DNA from: an uncultured Acetobacterium sp.
Lineage (GTDB): Bacteria; Bacillota; Clostridia; Eubacteriales; Eubacteriaceae
Direction: 5' to 3'
Assembly: GCF_963664135.1 (NCBI RefSeq)
Contig: NZ_OY760905.1
Span: 682,001 to 746,000 of the forward strand
Length of the DNA stretch: 64,000 bases
Part shown: one piece after another, positions 8,182-15,110 of the stretch
How positions within the stretch are numbered: position 1 is the stretch's first letter
Layout of the letters: every line of letters starts with the position of its first letter
Translations under genes and position numbers: made by a program
The notes under the pieces: model-generated
Seen by the model: the letters and a program-made list of their open reading frames with translations, nothing else
Database searches by the model: none
What the model was told of the DNA's origin: nothing

Positions 8182-9225
8182 TTATTGAGAAACGGCACTT
8201 AATTCGATGAGATTATTCCGACAATAAGATTCCAGCAGATCATCTGCCAACAAGGCCTCTTTTGTGTCTTGTTTAATCTTCTTCAAATCCTGCAGAAGTG
8301 CAACGGCCTGGGTATCATCCATATAACGAAACAACCCCGAACCCCATTTTGCAGCTACTTTACCCGTTGTATTGGTATGATAGTTCCAGAATTGCATCAA
8401 CTTGGCCTCTTCCAGTGTCAGGGTGATTCGATGAGGCGATTTGGTTGCTACATAGCCCGACTCCCGATCGTTACCTTCCAATACGTCATCAATTAAAAAT
8501 ACCCCAAAAATGATCCGTTCCGCTTCCTTGGTATTTGGCAGTCTGGTCGTGAGCACTGCCAGGCTGTTGCGTCTGGCACTCTTTATCTTTCTTGTTTTAC
8601 CGTCACCATCTTCACCAGCCATTACTTTCCAGCTTTTTAGCAACTGACTTTCATAACAGACAAAATTGCCATCTGCCATTAAATCATCCAAACCCGTTCG
8701 ATCCAAGTCTCCATTGAGGTATTGAGCGCAAGGGGACTCTTTGCTACTGCACCACACCCGTTTCTCTTTTTCGATATTGTGTCGAATCACCGCTTCGCTG
8801 CAGATACCATTAAACCCGATTCGATCCAGAGATTCGCCACCATCGCAATAGTTTAATTTGAAAGCAATGTTTTGTCTTGAATTTGTCTTTTTAGTCTTCG
8901 TTTTAAGTGGTTGCTTTTTCTTTAATTCTTCCAGAGCTTTAATATAAGCAACTCTTTTTTCCCGCTTGTCCTGTTCTTCCCGTTCCCGTCGTTTATCATT
9001 CTCATCATCCTTAACTTTTATAAGATAATCGACCTGTTTTGCAATTGCCGGATCATTAATTTTCAAAAAGTTCTTAAAGGCATCCGGATAGATAAATTTC
9101 TTTTCATTAGGTTCACACGTATCGCTCGCTCCAAACAAAATAACGACGTGACCATTTTCTACTTCTTTAATTCTTCCGGTACCAAAAGTTTTATGGCTTA
9201 CCGCTGCTTTTAATAATTCAATCAT
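8182..9225 (-). CDS. Unrecognised protein with N-terminal Tudor-like segment
   Basis: Protein of 347 residues that I do not recognise as a named family. The first 55 residues (KAAVSHKTFGTGRIKEVENG, then a hydrophobic strand and KKFIYPDAF) resemble the small Tudor/SH3-like fold at the C-terminus of PcrA/UvrD helicases. A lysine-glutamate-rich linker (about 75-125) follows, then a domain with scattered Cys (NYCDGG, FNGICSEAV, VWCSSKESPCAQYL, NFVCYES) and a helical C-terminus. The Cys pairs might bind metal; this is a guess. ATG 9225 is preferred to an upstream in-frame start because AGGAG lies five bases before it. Monocistronic, with its own -10 box and terminator. Confidence 0.6.
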   Translation of the reverse strand: MIELLKAAVSHKTFGTGRIKEVENGHVVILFGASDTCEPNEKKFIYPDAFKNFLKINDPAIAKQVDYLIKVKDDENDKRREREEQDKREKRVAYIKALEELKKKQPLKTKTKKTNSRQNIAFKLNYCDGGESLDRIGFNGICSEAVIRHNIEKEKRVWCSSKESPCAQYLNGDLDRTGLDDLMADGNFVCYESQLLKSWKVMAGEDGDGKTRKIKSARRNSLAVLTTRLPNTKEAERIIFGVFLIDDVLEGNDRESGYVATKSPHRITLTLEEAKLMQFWNYHTNTTGKVAAKWGSGLFRYMDDTQAVALLQDLKKIKQDTKEALLADDLLESYCRNNLIELSAVSQ

Positions 9226-9328
9226 TTTTTCTCCTATTCTTATAGACCACAACAGTCTGGTACGATCATCTCTTTTCGTCCCCCTGAATCGGAATCAGAT
9301 TGCCTCTGCCCACGGCTATTGTAGTTAA

Positions 9329-9337
9329 ATTATACCA
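9329..9337 (-). promoter_or_regulatory. Extended -10 promoter for the gene at 8182-9225
   Basis: On the minus strand the sequence reads TGGTATAAT, a TGn extended -10, about 100 bases upstream of the start codon. No strong -35 is visible. Confidence 0.45.
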
Positions 9338-9472
9338 TAAAACGAATCATAAAACGGATAAAATTTGACATCTGGACAATTAATCCGAAGAGCCTATTTA
9401 CTTTAGTCAATCGTGGTCACTATTGTCATATCCTATTTTATTCTTCAATCAACACTTATGGAACAAATTTAG

Positions 9473-9501
9473 TTGTGATTGATCTTCCTCCATTATATAA
9501 T
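9473..9501 (+). promoter_or_regulatory. Promoter of the hydroxyacid dehydrogenase gene
   Basis: TTGTGA (9473-9478), a 17-base spacer and TATAAT (9496-9501). The whole element, including GTTGTGATT and CCATTATATAATAAA, is nearly repeated at 12083-12111. Confidence 0.7.
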
Positions 9502-9594
9502 AAATTATTAGTAATTGCTAAAATGCCGTAAGCTTTGAATTTAGTTTTGCAATTGCCTAATAATGATTTGTATAAATATAACGGAGGTAACCCT

Positions 9595-10581
9595 GTGACA
9601 AAAGTACTAATTTTAACATCCAGGAAACGCATGGAGAAATTTTCTGATTTATCTGAACTCCCCAAAGACTGGGAACTTATCTACGGAGAAGAGCTGATTA
9701 CCGATAGCGACGTATTAAACGCTGCCAGTGATGCCGATTTCATTTTTGCTGATGCCGTCCGGGAAGTTAGCAAAACCCTGATTGATAACATGCCCCATCT
9801 CAAACTGATCCATTCGGAAGGAGTGGGCTTTAATAAAATTGATATAACTGCTGCCCGAGAAAAAGGTGTCTATGTATGCAATAATACAGCGGTCAATTCT
9901 ACCGCCGTGGCCGAACACACCATCCTGCTGATGTTAGCACTCCAACGGCGACTGCTGGAAGGTGATCAGATGGTTCGCAATGGGCAACAGATCCAGGCTA
10001 AGGGGTCCTTTATTCTGGATGGTATTCCTGAACTGGGTTCCTGTCATGTGGGACTGGTTGGTATGGGTTCCATCGCCATGGAAACGGCCAAGCGCTTAAA
10101 GCCCTTTGGTTCAAAACTCAGCTATTTTAATCGTTCAAGAAAAAGTGAAGCTGAAAACGAATTGGGAATGACCTATCTGCCTTTGGAGGAACTCTGTCAA
10201 CAATGTGATATCATCAGTCTCCATCTACCGGTAACCTCAGAAACAACTGGCCTGATCAACACGAGTCTGCTGATGCTGATGAAACCAACCGCCCTGCTGA
10301 TCAATACAGCCCGTGGCGAGCTGGTTGTTCAGGAAGATCTGGTCACCGCCCTGATCAGTGGACAGATTGCTGGAGCCGGTCTGGATACCATGTATCCAGA
10401 ACCCGTAACTCTGGACAATCCGCTTCTTAACCTGCCAGAAGCATGTCATTATCAACTGCTTTTTAGCCCTCACATCGCCGGAACCACTAAGCAAGCCTTT
10501 GAGAAAATGCATCGAACGGTCTGGTCAAATATCTTGGCGGTTTCCAAAGGAAACCGCCCGATTAATATTGTTAATAGCTGA
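9595..10581 (+). CDS. NAD-dependent D-2-hydroxyacid dehydrogenase
   Basis: Cytosolic oxidoreductase of 328 residues that interconverts a 2-hydroxy acid and its 2-oxo acid with NAD(H). The Rossmann signature is VGLVGMGSIAMETAKRL (GxGxxA) near residue 158. The catalytic triad of the family is visible: Arg in NTARGELV, Glu in DTMYPEPV, and His in SPHIAGTT. GTG 9595 is chosen because GGAGG is at 9583-9587; an ATG at 9535 has none. The substrate is not determinable; lactate, glycerate, phosphoglycerate-like and branched 2-oxo acids are all possible in this family. A strong hairpin terminator follows, so it is probably transcribed alone. Confidence 0.88.
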   Translation: MTKVLILTSRKRMEKFSDLSELPKDWELIYGEELITDSDVLNAASDADFIFADAVREVSKTLIDNMPHLKLIHSEGVGFNKIDITAAREKGVYVCNNTAVNSTAVAEHTILLMLALQRRLLEGDQMVRNGQQIQAKGSFILDGIPELGSCHVGLVGMGSIAMETAKRLKPFGSKLSYFNRSRKSEAENELGMTYLPLEELCQQCDIISLHLPVTSETTGLINTSLLMLMKPTALLINTARGELVVQEDLVTALISGQIAGAGLDTMYPEPVTLDNPLLNLPEACHYQLLFSPHIAGTTKQAFEKMHRTVWSNILAVSKGNRPINIVNS

Positions 10582-10590
10582 TAACTGATA

Positions 10591-10635
10591 AGTCCACCAA
10601 AACCAGAAGAATGGTTTTGGTGGACTTTGTTTTTA
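10591..10635 (+). terminator. Intrinsic terminator after hydroxyacid dehydrogenase
   Basis: AGTCCACCAAAACCA pairs perfectly with TGGTTTTGGTGGACT and is followed by TTGTTTTT. Confidence 0.9.
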
Positions 10636-10667
10636 TCATTTTAGAAAATATAATTCAATGGCATTCG

Positions 10668-11474
10668 CTACCAGTTCAACTCCAGACCAACACCAACTTC
10701 CCGAACAGGAATAAAACGGTGAATAGCGGCTTTGACCGCAAATGAGGTGCAGTGACAGGGATAAATCTCCCGAATGCCATTCTCTGCAAAATAGGCAATG
10801 GTTTGAGCCACCCGGTCAGTTACCTCAAAAAGATGAAATCCCCCAAGGACACCGCAGACCCGATTATCGCCAGTTACCGCTTTAGCGTATTCAATGATGT
10901 TGCAGATGCCACTGTGAGAACACCCGGTAATAATGTAAATGCCCTGGTTTGACTGATAGACCAGAGCCGAATCATCCATCAGATAGTCATCAACTAGATT
11001 TTCATTAATCCGCTGCTGGCCAATGGCCTCGCAGGTTTCAAAGGAGATTATTCGAGGAATTTCGCCCAGAAATGTAATATTCGGGGTAACTTTCATGGGC
11101 TTCCGGGTAAGCGTCAAACGACATCGTTTTTCCAGTTCAAATTTAGTAAAAGGTGCCGATATTTTCAGCCCGTCACATTCTTTATGGTTCAGCGCATCAG
11201 GATGGGCTATAATTCTGAGTGGTTCTGGCCATTCTTTTTTAAACAGACTTTTCAACCCCCTGGTATGGTCATCATGACCATGGGACAAGACAAAGGTTTT
11301 GACTGTTTCAAGACCAATGTTCATCGCCTGTGCATTTCTTAAAAAAAGATCCGTATAGCCCACATCAAAGAGGATCGCTTCGTCTTCATCTTCGATAAAA
11401 TAAGAAACACCAGGTTCACCCCAATAGTATTCATCAATATAAGTATAATTATCAACAATGACTTTCAGCTTCAT
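10668..11474 (-). CDS. MBL-fold metallohydrolase, MptE/AtsA-like
   Basis: Metallo-beta-lactamase fold protein of 268 residues. The binuclear metal signature SHGHDDHTRGL (HxHxDH) lies near residue 75, with a further His in TGCSHSGICNIIEYA and near the end in YPCHCTSF. The TGCSHSGI wording matches the group annotated as 7,8-dihydropterin-6-methyl-4-(beta-D-ribofuranosyl)-aminobenzene-5'-phosphate synthase, a name inherited from a methanogen enzyme and often wrong for bacterial relatives. Hydrolysis of a small metabolite is the safer statement. ATG 11474 has GAGGAGG upstream and is preferred over an in-frame ATG 16 codons earlier. Confidence 0.8.
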   Translation of the reverse strand: MKLKVIVDNYTYIDEYYWGEPGVSYFIEDEDEAILFDVGYTDLFLRNAQAMNIGLETVKTFVLSHGHDDHTRGLKSLFKKEWPEPLRIIAHPDALNHKECDGLKISAPFTKFELEKRCRLTLTRKPMKVTPNITFLGEIPRIISFETCEAIGQQRINENLVDDYLMDDSALVYQSNQGIYIITGCSHSGICNIIEYAKAVTGDNRVCGVLGGFHLFEVTDRVAQTIAYFAENGIREIYPCHCTSFAVKAAIHRFIPVREVGVGLELNW

Positions 11475-11622
11475 CGCTAACCTCCTCTTCTTATAACCAG
11501 TGTGATTCAATCCAACGATCATTGTTTATCATTTTAACTTAACCACAGACAGCTGTTAGGATACACAAGTTCGCAAATACCTTTACTAATCGTGTTGTTT
11601 GTATTTAGCAAATCTCATTTTT

Positions 11623-12024
11623 CTATTGAACGATAAAAGGTAAAATTTCCATCAGCACACCAGCAATTCCAATAATCACGGCGTTGAAAAAATAACGTTG
11701 ATCACCAACGATGATCACATCTTCAGGATTGTCTGTTTTACAGCGAATCCGGACAATTTGTCCCAGTTCATAGCGTTTATCGCCCTGAGTTGCCAGCGCA
11801 TCAGTATGATAAACCGTTCCTTCAATCGTGTATTCCAGAATCGGCGTATATTCATCATAAACCTGCCTCCCGGTTCGCACCTTGTTTTCCTTCATTTCCA
11901 CAACTACGGCCTCAACTTCGACGCCGTTGGTTTCCATTTTTTTAAGTTGGATCAATCTGATAATTGAAAAAATGATGAGCACAATTCCCACATACCTAAA
12001 AGCAATCATTATAAAAGCTATCAT
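11623..12024 (-). CDS. DUF3592-like small membrane protein
   Basis: Membrane protein of about 133 residues with one hydrophobic helix at the N-terminus (about 4-22) and one at the C-terminus (FNAVIIGIAGVLMEILPFIV), flanking a soluble segment. That segment (EAVVVEMKENKV, YTPILEYTIEGTVYHT, YELGQIVRIRCKTDNPEDVI) matches the DUF3592 pattern: a variable-strand domain followed by a GxxVxVxYxPxNP-like loop. Function unknown. Start ATG 12024 has AAAGGAT upstream; an in-frame ATG 16 codons earlier is less likely. Compare the zinc-ribbon protein at 43817, which has a similar middle domain. Confidence 0.65.
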   Translation of the reverse strand: MIAFIMIAFRYVGIVLIIFSIIRLIQLKKMETNGVEVEAVVVEMKENKVRTGRQVYDEYTPILEYTIEGTVYHTDALATQGDKRYELGQIVRIRCKTDNPEDVIIVGDQRYFFNAVIIGIAGVLMEILPFIVQ

Positions 12025-12082
12025 AAATTTTCTTATCCTTTCGTTCCACAATTTATGGCAACTCATTACCACGATAAATGTG

Positions 12083-12111
12083 TTGTGATTAATTTTTATC
12101 CATTATATAAT
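12083..12111 (+). promoter_or_regulatory. Promoter of the YrdC-like gene
   Basis: TTGTGA (12083-12088), a 17-base spacer and TATAAT (12106-12111), nearly identical to the promoter at 9473-9501. Confidence 0.7.
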
Positions 12112-12155
12112 AAAATTAACGATTATGTGCGTAAATTATTTTCAGGAGGAATTAA

Positions 12156-12833
12156 ATGATGGCTATGAATCAAGCAGTTAACAAAAAGGATCAGCCAGAG
12201 CCAGCCTACCAAATCATGAAAGCCAGTCCGGAAGCCTATGAAAAAGCCGCTCAAGTAATTCGCGACGGCAAAATTGTTGTGATGCCCACCCTCACCATCT
12301 ATGTGCTGGTTTGTGATGCATTTAATGCATCCGCACTAAAACGATTGAGAGAAATCCGCCACAGCCCAGCGGATAAACCCATTACCATTGTCATGGATAA
12401 ATCCAAAATACCGGAATATGCGGTGATTGATGCGCGTCAAATACAGATTATCGATATTTTTTCACCCTCACCAGTTAGCATGTACGTTCAAAAAAAAGAA
12501 AAAACACCACTTGACGCTGCCACTGCTTCCTCGGATGCCATTGTCGTTTATTTTCAAGATAGTCCCATTCGGGATCTCTATGAATGTTGTGGCACCATCC
12601 TCGCCATTAGTTCGTCCAATACCAAAGCTTTGCTTGCTGCCAAAACCATCGAAGAATCGATTGCTTATTTTGGCGAAAATGTTGATCTTTATATTGACGG
12701 AGGCCCGGCAAAGGGTGACAATGCCAGCCCGCACATTGACATCCGAACAAAACCAGTCGAGTCCAGGAGAGCGGCCACTCATTTTCCCTTTGAAAAAATC
12801 AAAGCGATTCTCACTGAACATGGCCTTGAATAA
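12156..12833 (+). CDS. Divergent Sua5/YciO/YrdC-family protein
   Basis: Protein of 225 residues resembling the YrdC/TsaC fold, whose best-known members make threonylcarbamoyl-AMP for tRNA t6A. Recognisable are IRDGKIVVMPTLTIYVLVCD (canonical: PTETVYGL), LREIRHSPADKPITIVM (canonical: KxRxxxKPL) and AISSSNTKA (canonical: PSAN.SG). Several positions that bind ATP, bicarbonate and threonine in TsaC are changed, so this is probably not the housekeeping TsaC but a paralogue of YciO type with unknown substrate. ATG 12156 has AGGAGGA upstream; a second ATG follows directly. Own promoter and terminator. Confidence 0.7.
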   Translation: MMAMNQAVNKKDQPEPAYQIMKASPEAYEKAAQVIRDGKIVVMPTLTIYVLVCDAFNASALKRLREIRHSPADKPITIVMDKSKIPEYAVIDARQIQIIDIFSPSPVSMYVQKKEKTPLDAATASSDAIVVYFQDSPIRDLYECCGTILAISSSNTKALLAAKTIEESIAYFGENVDLYIDGGPAKGDNASPHIDIRTKPVESRRAATHFPFEKIKAILTEHGLE

Positions 12834-12872
12834 TCCAACTAATCTGATTATCAACCCTATTTCTTCTCTTAT

Positions 12873-12900
12873 CTCCCTGATTTTATGGGGAGCTTTTTTT
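12873..12900 (+). terminator. Terminator after the YrdC-like gene
   Basis: CTCCC pairs with GGGGAG and is followed by CTTTTTTT. Confidence 0.75.
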
Positions 12901-12944
12901 ATTTATAATGATAAACGAAAGCACTCCAACTGCAAACAACTGTA

Positions 12945-13343
12945 TTATTCTTGGAGCAGGGCGTTTTCAACGGCTTTCTTTATCACTCGGCTTGAATTGG
13001 TCGCTCCCGAAACCGTATCTACATTGATTTTTTGTTTTTCCACAATCGTTTTGGTAATTATCTCAGCAGCAGAACCTCGTTCATTTTTATGTTCAATTAA
13101 GTCAATGCTCTGAATTGTTCCATCGGTAACAGCAACTTTAACCTTGGCCGCAATATATCCGACGTCATAAGAGCCATCATAAACACCATCAGGGATTTTT
13201 GATAGATCGATGTCGGCAATTGTGATGCCAGCGACCACTTTTTTATAGTTGTTTACATCACTGAGGTAACATATGCCAAAAAAGATTCCAATAACAAGAA
13301 TAGCAATGATTAGTGGTATAACAATTGTTTTTATTTTATCCAT
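12945..13343 (-). CDS. Membrane-anchored FMN-binding domain protein
   Basis: Protein of 132 residues with an N-terminal membrane helix (about 7-28) followed by an extracytoplasmic FMN-binding domain of the NqrC/RnfG type. The attachment motif SGAT is present in VDTVSGATNSS, where Thr usually carries covalently linked FMN placed there by an ApbE flavin transferase (not in this window). A role in extracytoplasmic electron transfer is likely; in Clostridia such proteins feed quinone-independent reductases. Its ATG overlaps the 3' end of the TetR gene by 8 bases and uses a GGAGG site inside it, so the two are co-expressed. Confidence 0.82.
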   Translation of the reverse strand: MDKIKTIVIPLIIAILVIGIFFGICYLSDVNNYKKVVAGITIADIDLSKIPDGVYDGSYDVGYIAAKVKVAVTDGTIQSIDLIEHKNERGSAAEIITKTIVEKQKINVDTVSGATNSSRVIKKAVENALLQE

Positions 13344-13980
13344 TTTTTTCCTCCTTCAGGATTGAATTAAGCAGAATATCAAAGCTGTATTTCAAGAAAT
13401 CATTTTTTGTTGTATCCATGGCCTGCTCAATATATTTCTGTTTTTTCCAGGCCATCAGAATAATCCCGGACAAACTGGCCCAGAAAATAAACACGGTCTC
13501 CGGGATTTTAAGATCTGAACGAAAAACACCTTGTTTTATCCCATCCGCAAAAAACTCGCCAATCAGTTTATTTATTTGCTCTCCCAGTTCAAATATTTCT
13601 CGAAAAACTGGTGGCGTATCTGTATTGTTAACATCCACATTAATTTCTTGAAGTACTGTTTGAAAATACAAAGGATAATCATCACAATAACCGGATAGTT
13701 CATTGCAAATGCCATAATATTTCGCAAACAAATCGTTTCCTGTTTGGGTAGCCGTTTGAATGCGATCAAAAAGCATTTTCATGCTTTTTAATATAATACA
13801 ATTGACAATTTCTTCTTTGTTTTTAAAATATACATATAAGGTTGCCTTGCTGTATTCGGCTTCCCTGGCAATGTCATTCATTGTCGTATTTTCAACGCCA
13901 TTTTTTTCAAAAAGTGTTTCTGCAATTTTTATAATGCTATCTCTATGAAAATCGGTTAATTCTTTTTTTCGCCGCCCCAT
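13336..13980 (-). CDS. TetR/AcrR family regulator
   Basis: DNA-binding repressor of about 214 residues. The N-terminal helix-turn-helix reads IAREAEYSKATLYVYFKNKEE near residue 30; the rest is a variable ligand-binding domain. ATG 13980 with GAGGG upstream is preferred over ATG 13998. The gene is translationally coupled to the FMN-binding protein downstream, and a 23-bp palindrome stands directly upstream (13999-14021), so it most likely represses this two-gene operon. The ligand is unknown. Confidence 0.85.
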   Translation of the reverse strand: MGRRKKELTDFHRDSIIKIAETLFEKNGVENTTMNDIAREAEYSKATLYVYFKNKEEIVNCIILKSMKMLFDRIQTATQTGNDLFAKYYGICNELSGYCDDYPLYFQTVLQEINVDVNNTDTPPVFREIFELGEQINKLIGEFFADGIKQGVFRSDLKIPETVFIFWASLSGIILMAWKKQKYIEQAMDTTKNDFLKYSFDILLNSILKEEKNG

Positions 13981-13998
13981 ATTAAACCCTCGTTTCAT

Positions 13999-14021
13999 TA
14001 ATTAAACTATGGGTTTAATTA
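13999..14021. promoter_or_regulatory. Palindromic operator of the TetR/FMN-binding operon
   Basis: TAATTAAAC and GTTTAATTA are perfect 9-bp arms around a 5-bp centre, 18 bases upstream of the chosen TetR start. Size and position fit an autoregulatory TetR site. Confidence 0.6.
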
Positions 14022-14072
14022 TATCTATAAACATGTCATTAATCAAGCTGTTTATAAAAAATAATTTACAAC

Positions 14073-14098
14073 AAAAAAAATCCCCAGATTATCTGGGG
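14073..14098 (-). terminator. Terminator of the flavoprotein gene at 14119
   Basis: On the minus strand CCCCAGA pairs with TCTGGGG and eight Ts follow. Confidence 0.85.
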
Positions 14099-14118
14099 TT
14101 GATGTTACTATAAAATGA

Positions 14119-14880
14119 TTATTTAAATTTGACTTGCTTTTTCATGGTGGCTACTCCGACATTTGCGATGATTCCAGCCACTCCGTTTTTAATGGGATTC
14201 ACTCGGGTCGGATAAAAATAATCGGTTCTGGTTCGATAGTACGCGTAATCCGCTGGCAGGTTCTGCTCCGAAAGACTAGCCATTTTTTTAAAGATCCGAA
14301 ACCAGATCAGGTTACCCAGCGATGGCGAAGCAAGCTTCTTATTTTTCATGGCTTGATAGAGACGATCAGCAGCTTTTTCGATTTCTTTCTGAACCCGTTT
14401 CTCATAATCCTTTGTGGCTTCCCATGGGGTGGTTGTAATTTTCAATTCACCAACCTTATTACTGCCTCCCAAGGTCATTCCTAGGCATGAATTCACTTTG
14501 GATAAACCGGAGCCCCCATTTGCCACCAACAGGAGTGATTGATTAAAAAACTTAGGTCGATGCAGGCTGTGGGCAAAGCGATCAATAAAGTTCTTCATCA
14601 GTGCACTGACATTCATGGCATAACCTGGGGTACTGAGAATGACGCCATTGGCACTTAATATTTCGGCTTCAATGCTATTTTTATCATCCTTTAGCGGGCA
14701 TAGCTGCTCTCCTTTACCAATGCAGACAAAACAACCCTGACAGAGTTTTAAATTTGCGTCCTTCAAAAAAACATAAGTGAATTCGACCTCGTCCAAGCGG
14801 CAGAGCTCAGCCTCAATTTTTTGTACGATCTCAAAACCTCTCCCTTTGTGGGGACTTCCCATAATTGCAATGACTTTCAT
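14119..14880 (-). CDS. Flavodoxin-fold NADPH-dependent FMN reductase family protein
   Basis: Soluble redox protein of 253 residues. The FMN phosphate loop is MGSPHKGRGFEIVQKI at the N-terminus. A Cys cluster CQGCFVCIGKGEQLCPLKDD near residue 48 follows the pattern of iron-sulfur flavoproteins (Isf), where it binds a [4Fe-4S] cluster next to FMN. A TPGYAMNVSALMKNFIDR segment completes the flavin site. It is a paralogue of the gene at 26416, with the same Cys spacing and PLKDD ending. ATG 14880 has GAGG upstream. Electron partner unknown. Confidence 0.82.
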   Translation of the reverse strand: MKVIAIMGSPHKGRGFEIVQKIEAELCRLDEVEFTYVFLKDANLKLCQGCFVCIGKGEQLCPLKDDKNSIEAEILSANGVILSTPGYAMNVSALMKNFIDRFAHSLHRPKFFNQSLLLVANGGSGLSKVNSCLGMTLGGSNKVGELKITTTPWEATKDYEKRVQKEIEKAADRLYQAMKNKKLASPSLGNLIWFRIFKKMASLSEQNLPADYAYYRTRTDYFYPTRVNPIKNGVAGIIANVGVATMKKQVKFK

Positions 14881-15110
14881 TTTAACCTCACGATCGTTAT
14901 ATTTTTCGTTTATTGATTATTTCAACTAAATTACCAGGAAACACCCCGGCCTTTTTTCTTGTTTTGCGGTGTTCATCATGATACAATCACAAAAACATCG
15001 CTTCGTGTTGCTGACAAAAAATGCTCAGTTTTAAAAGCATTCATGACCGTTAAAAAGTTCATTTTACTCTCCCCAAAAACAATTTTTCACACAAGAAAGG
15101 ACTGATTATC

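Noticed and set aside
12427-13113. 228-codon plus-strand frame overlapping the YrdC-like and FMN-binding genes
   Set aside because: It overlaps two well-supported genes in other frames and runs through a terminator; low-complexity Lys/Pro/Ser translation.
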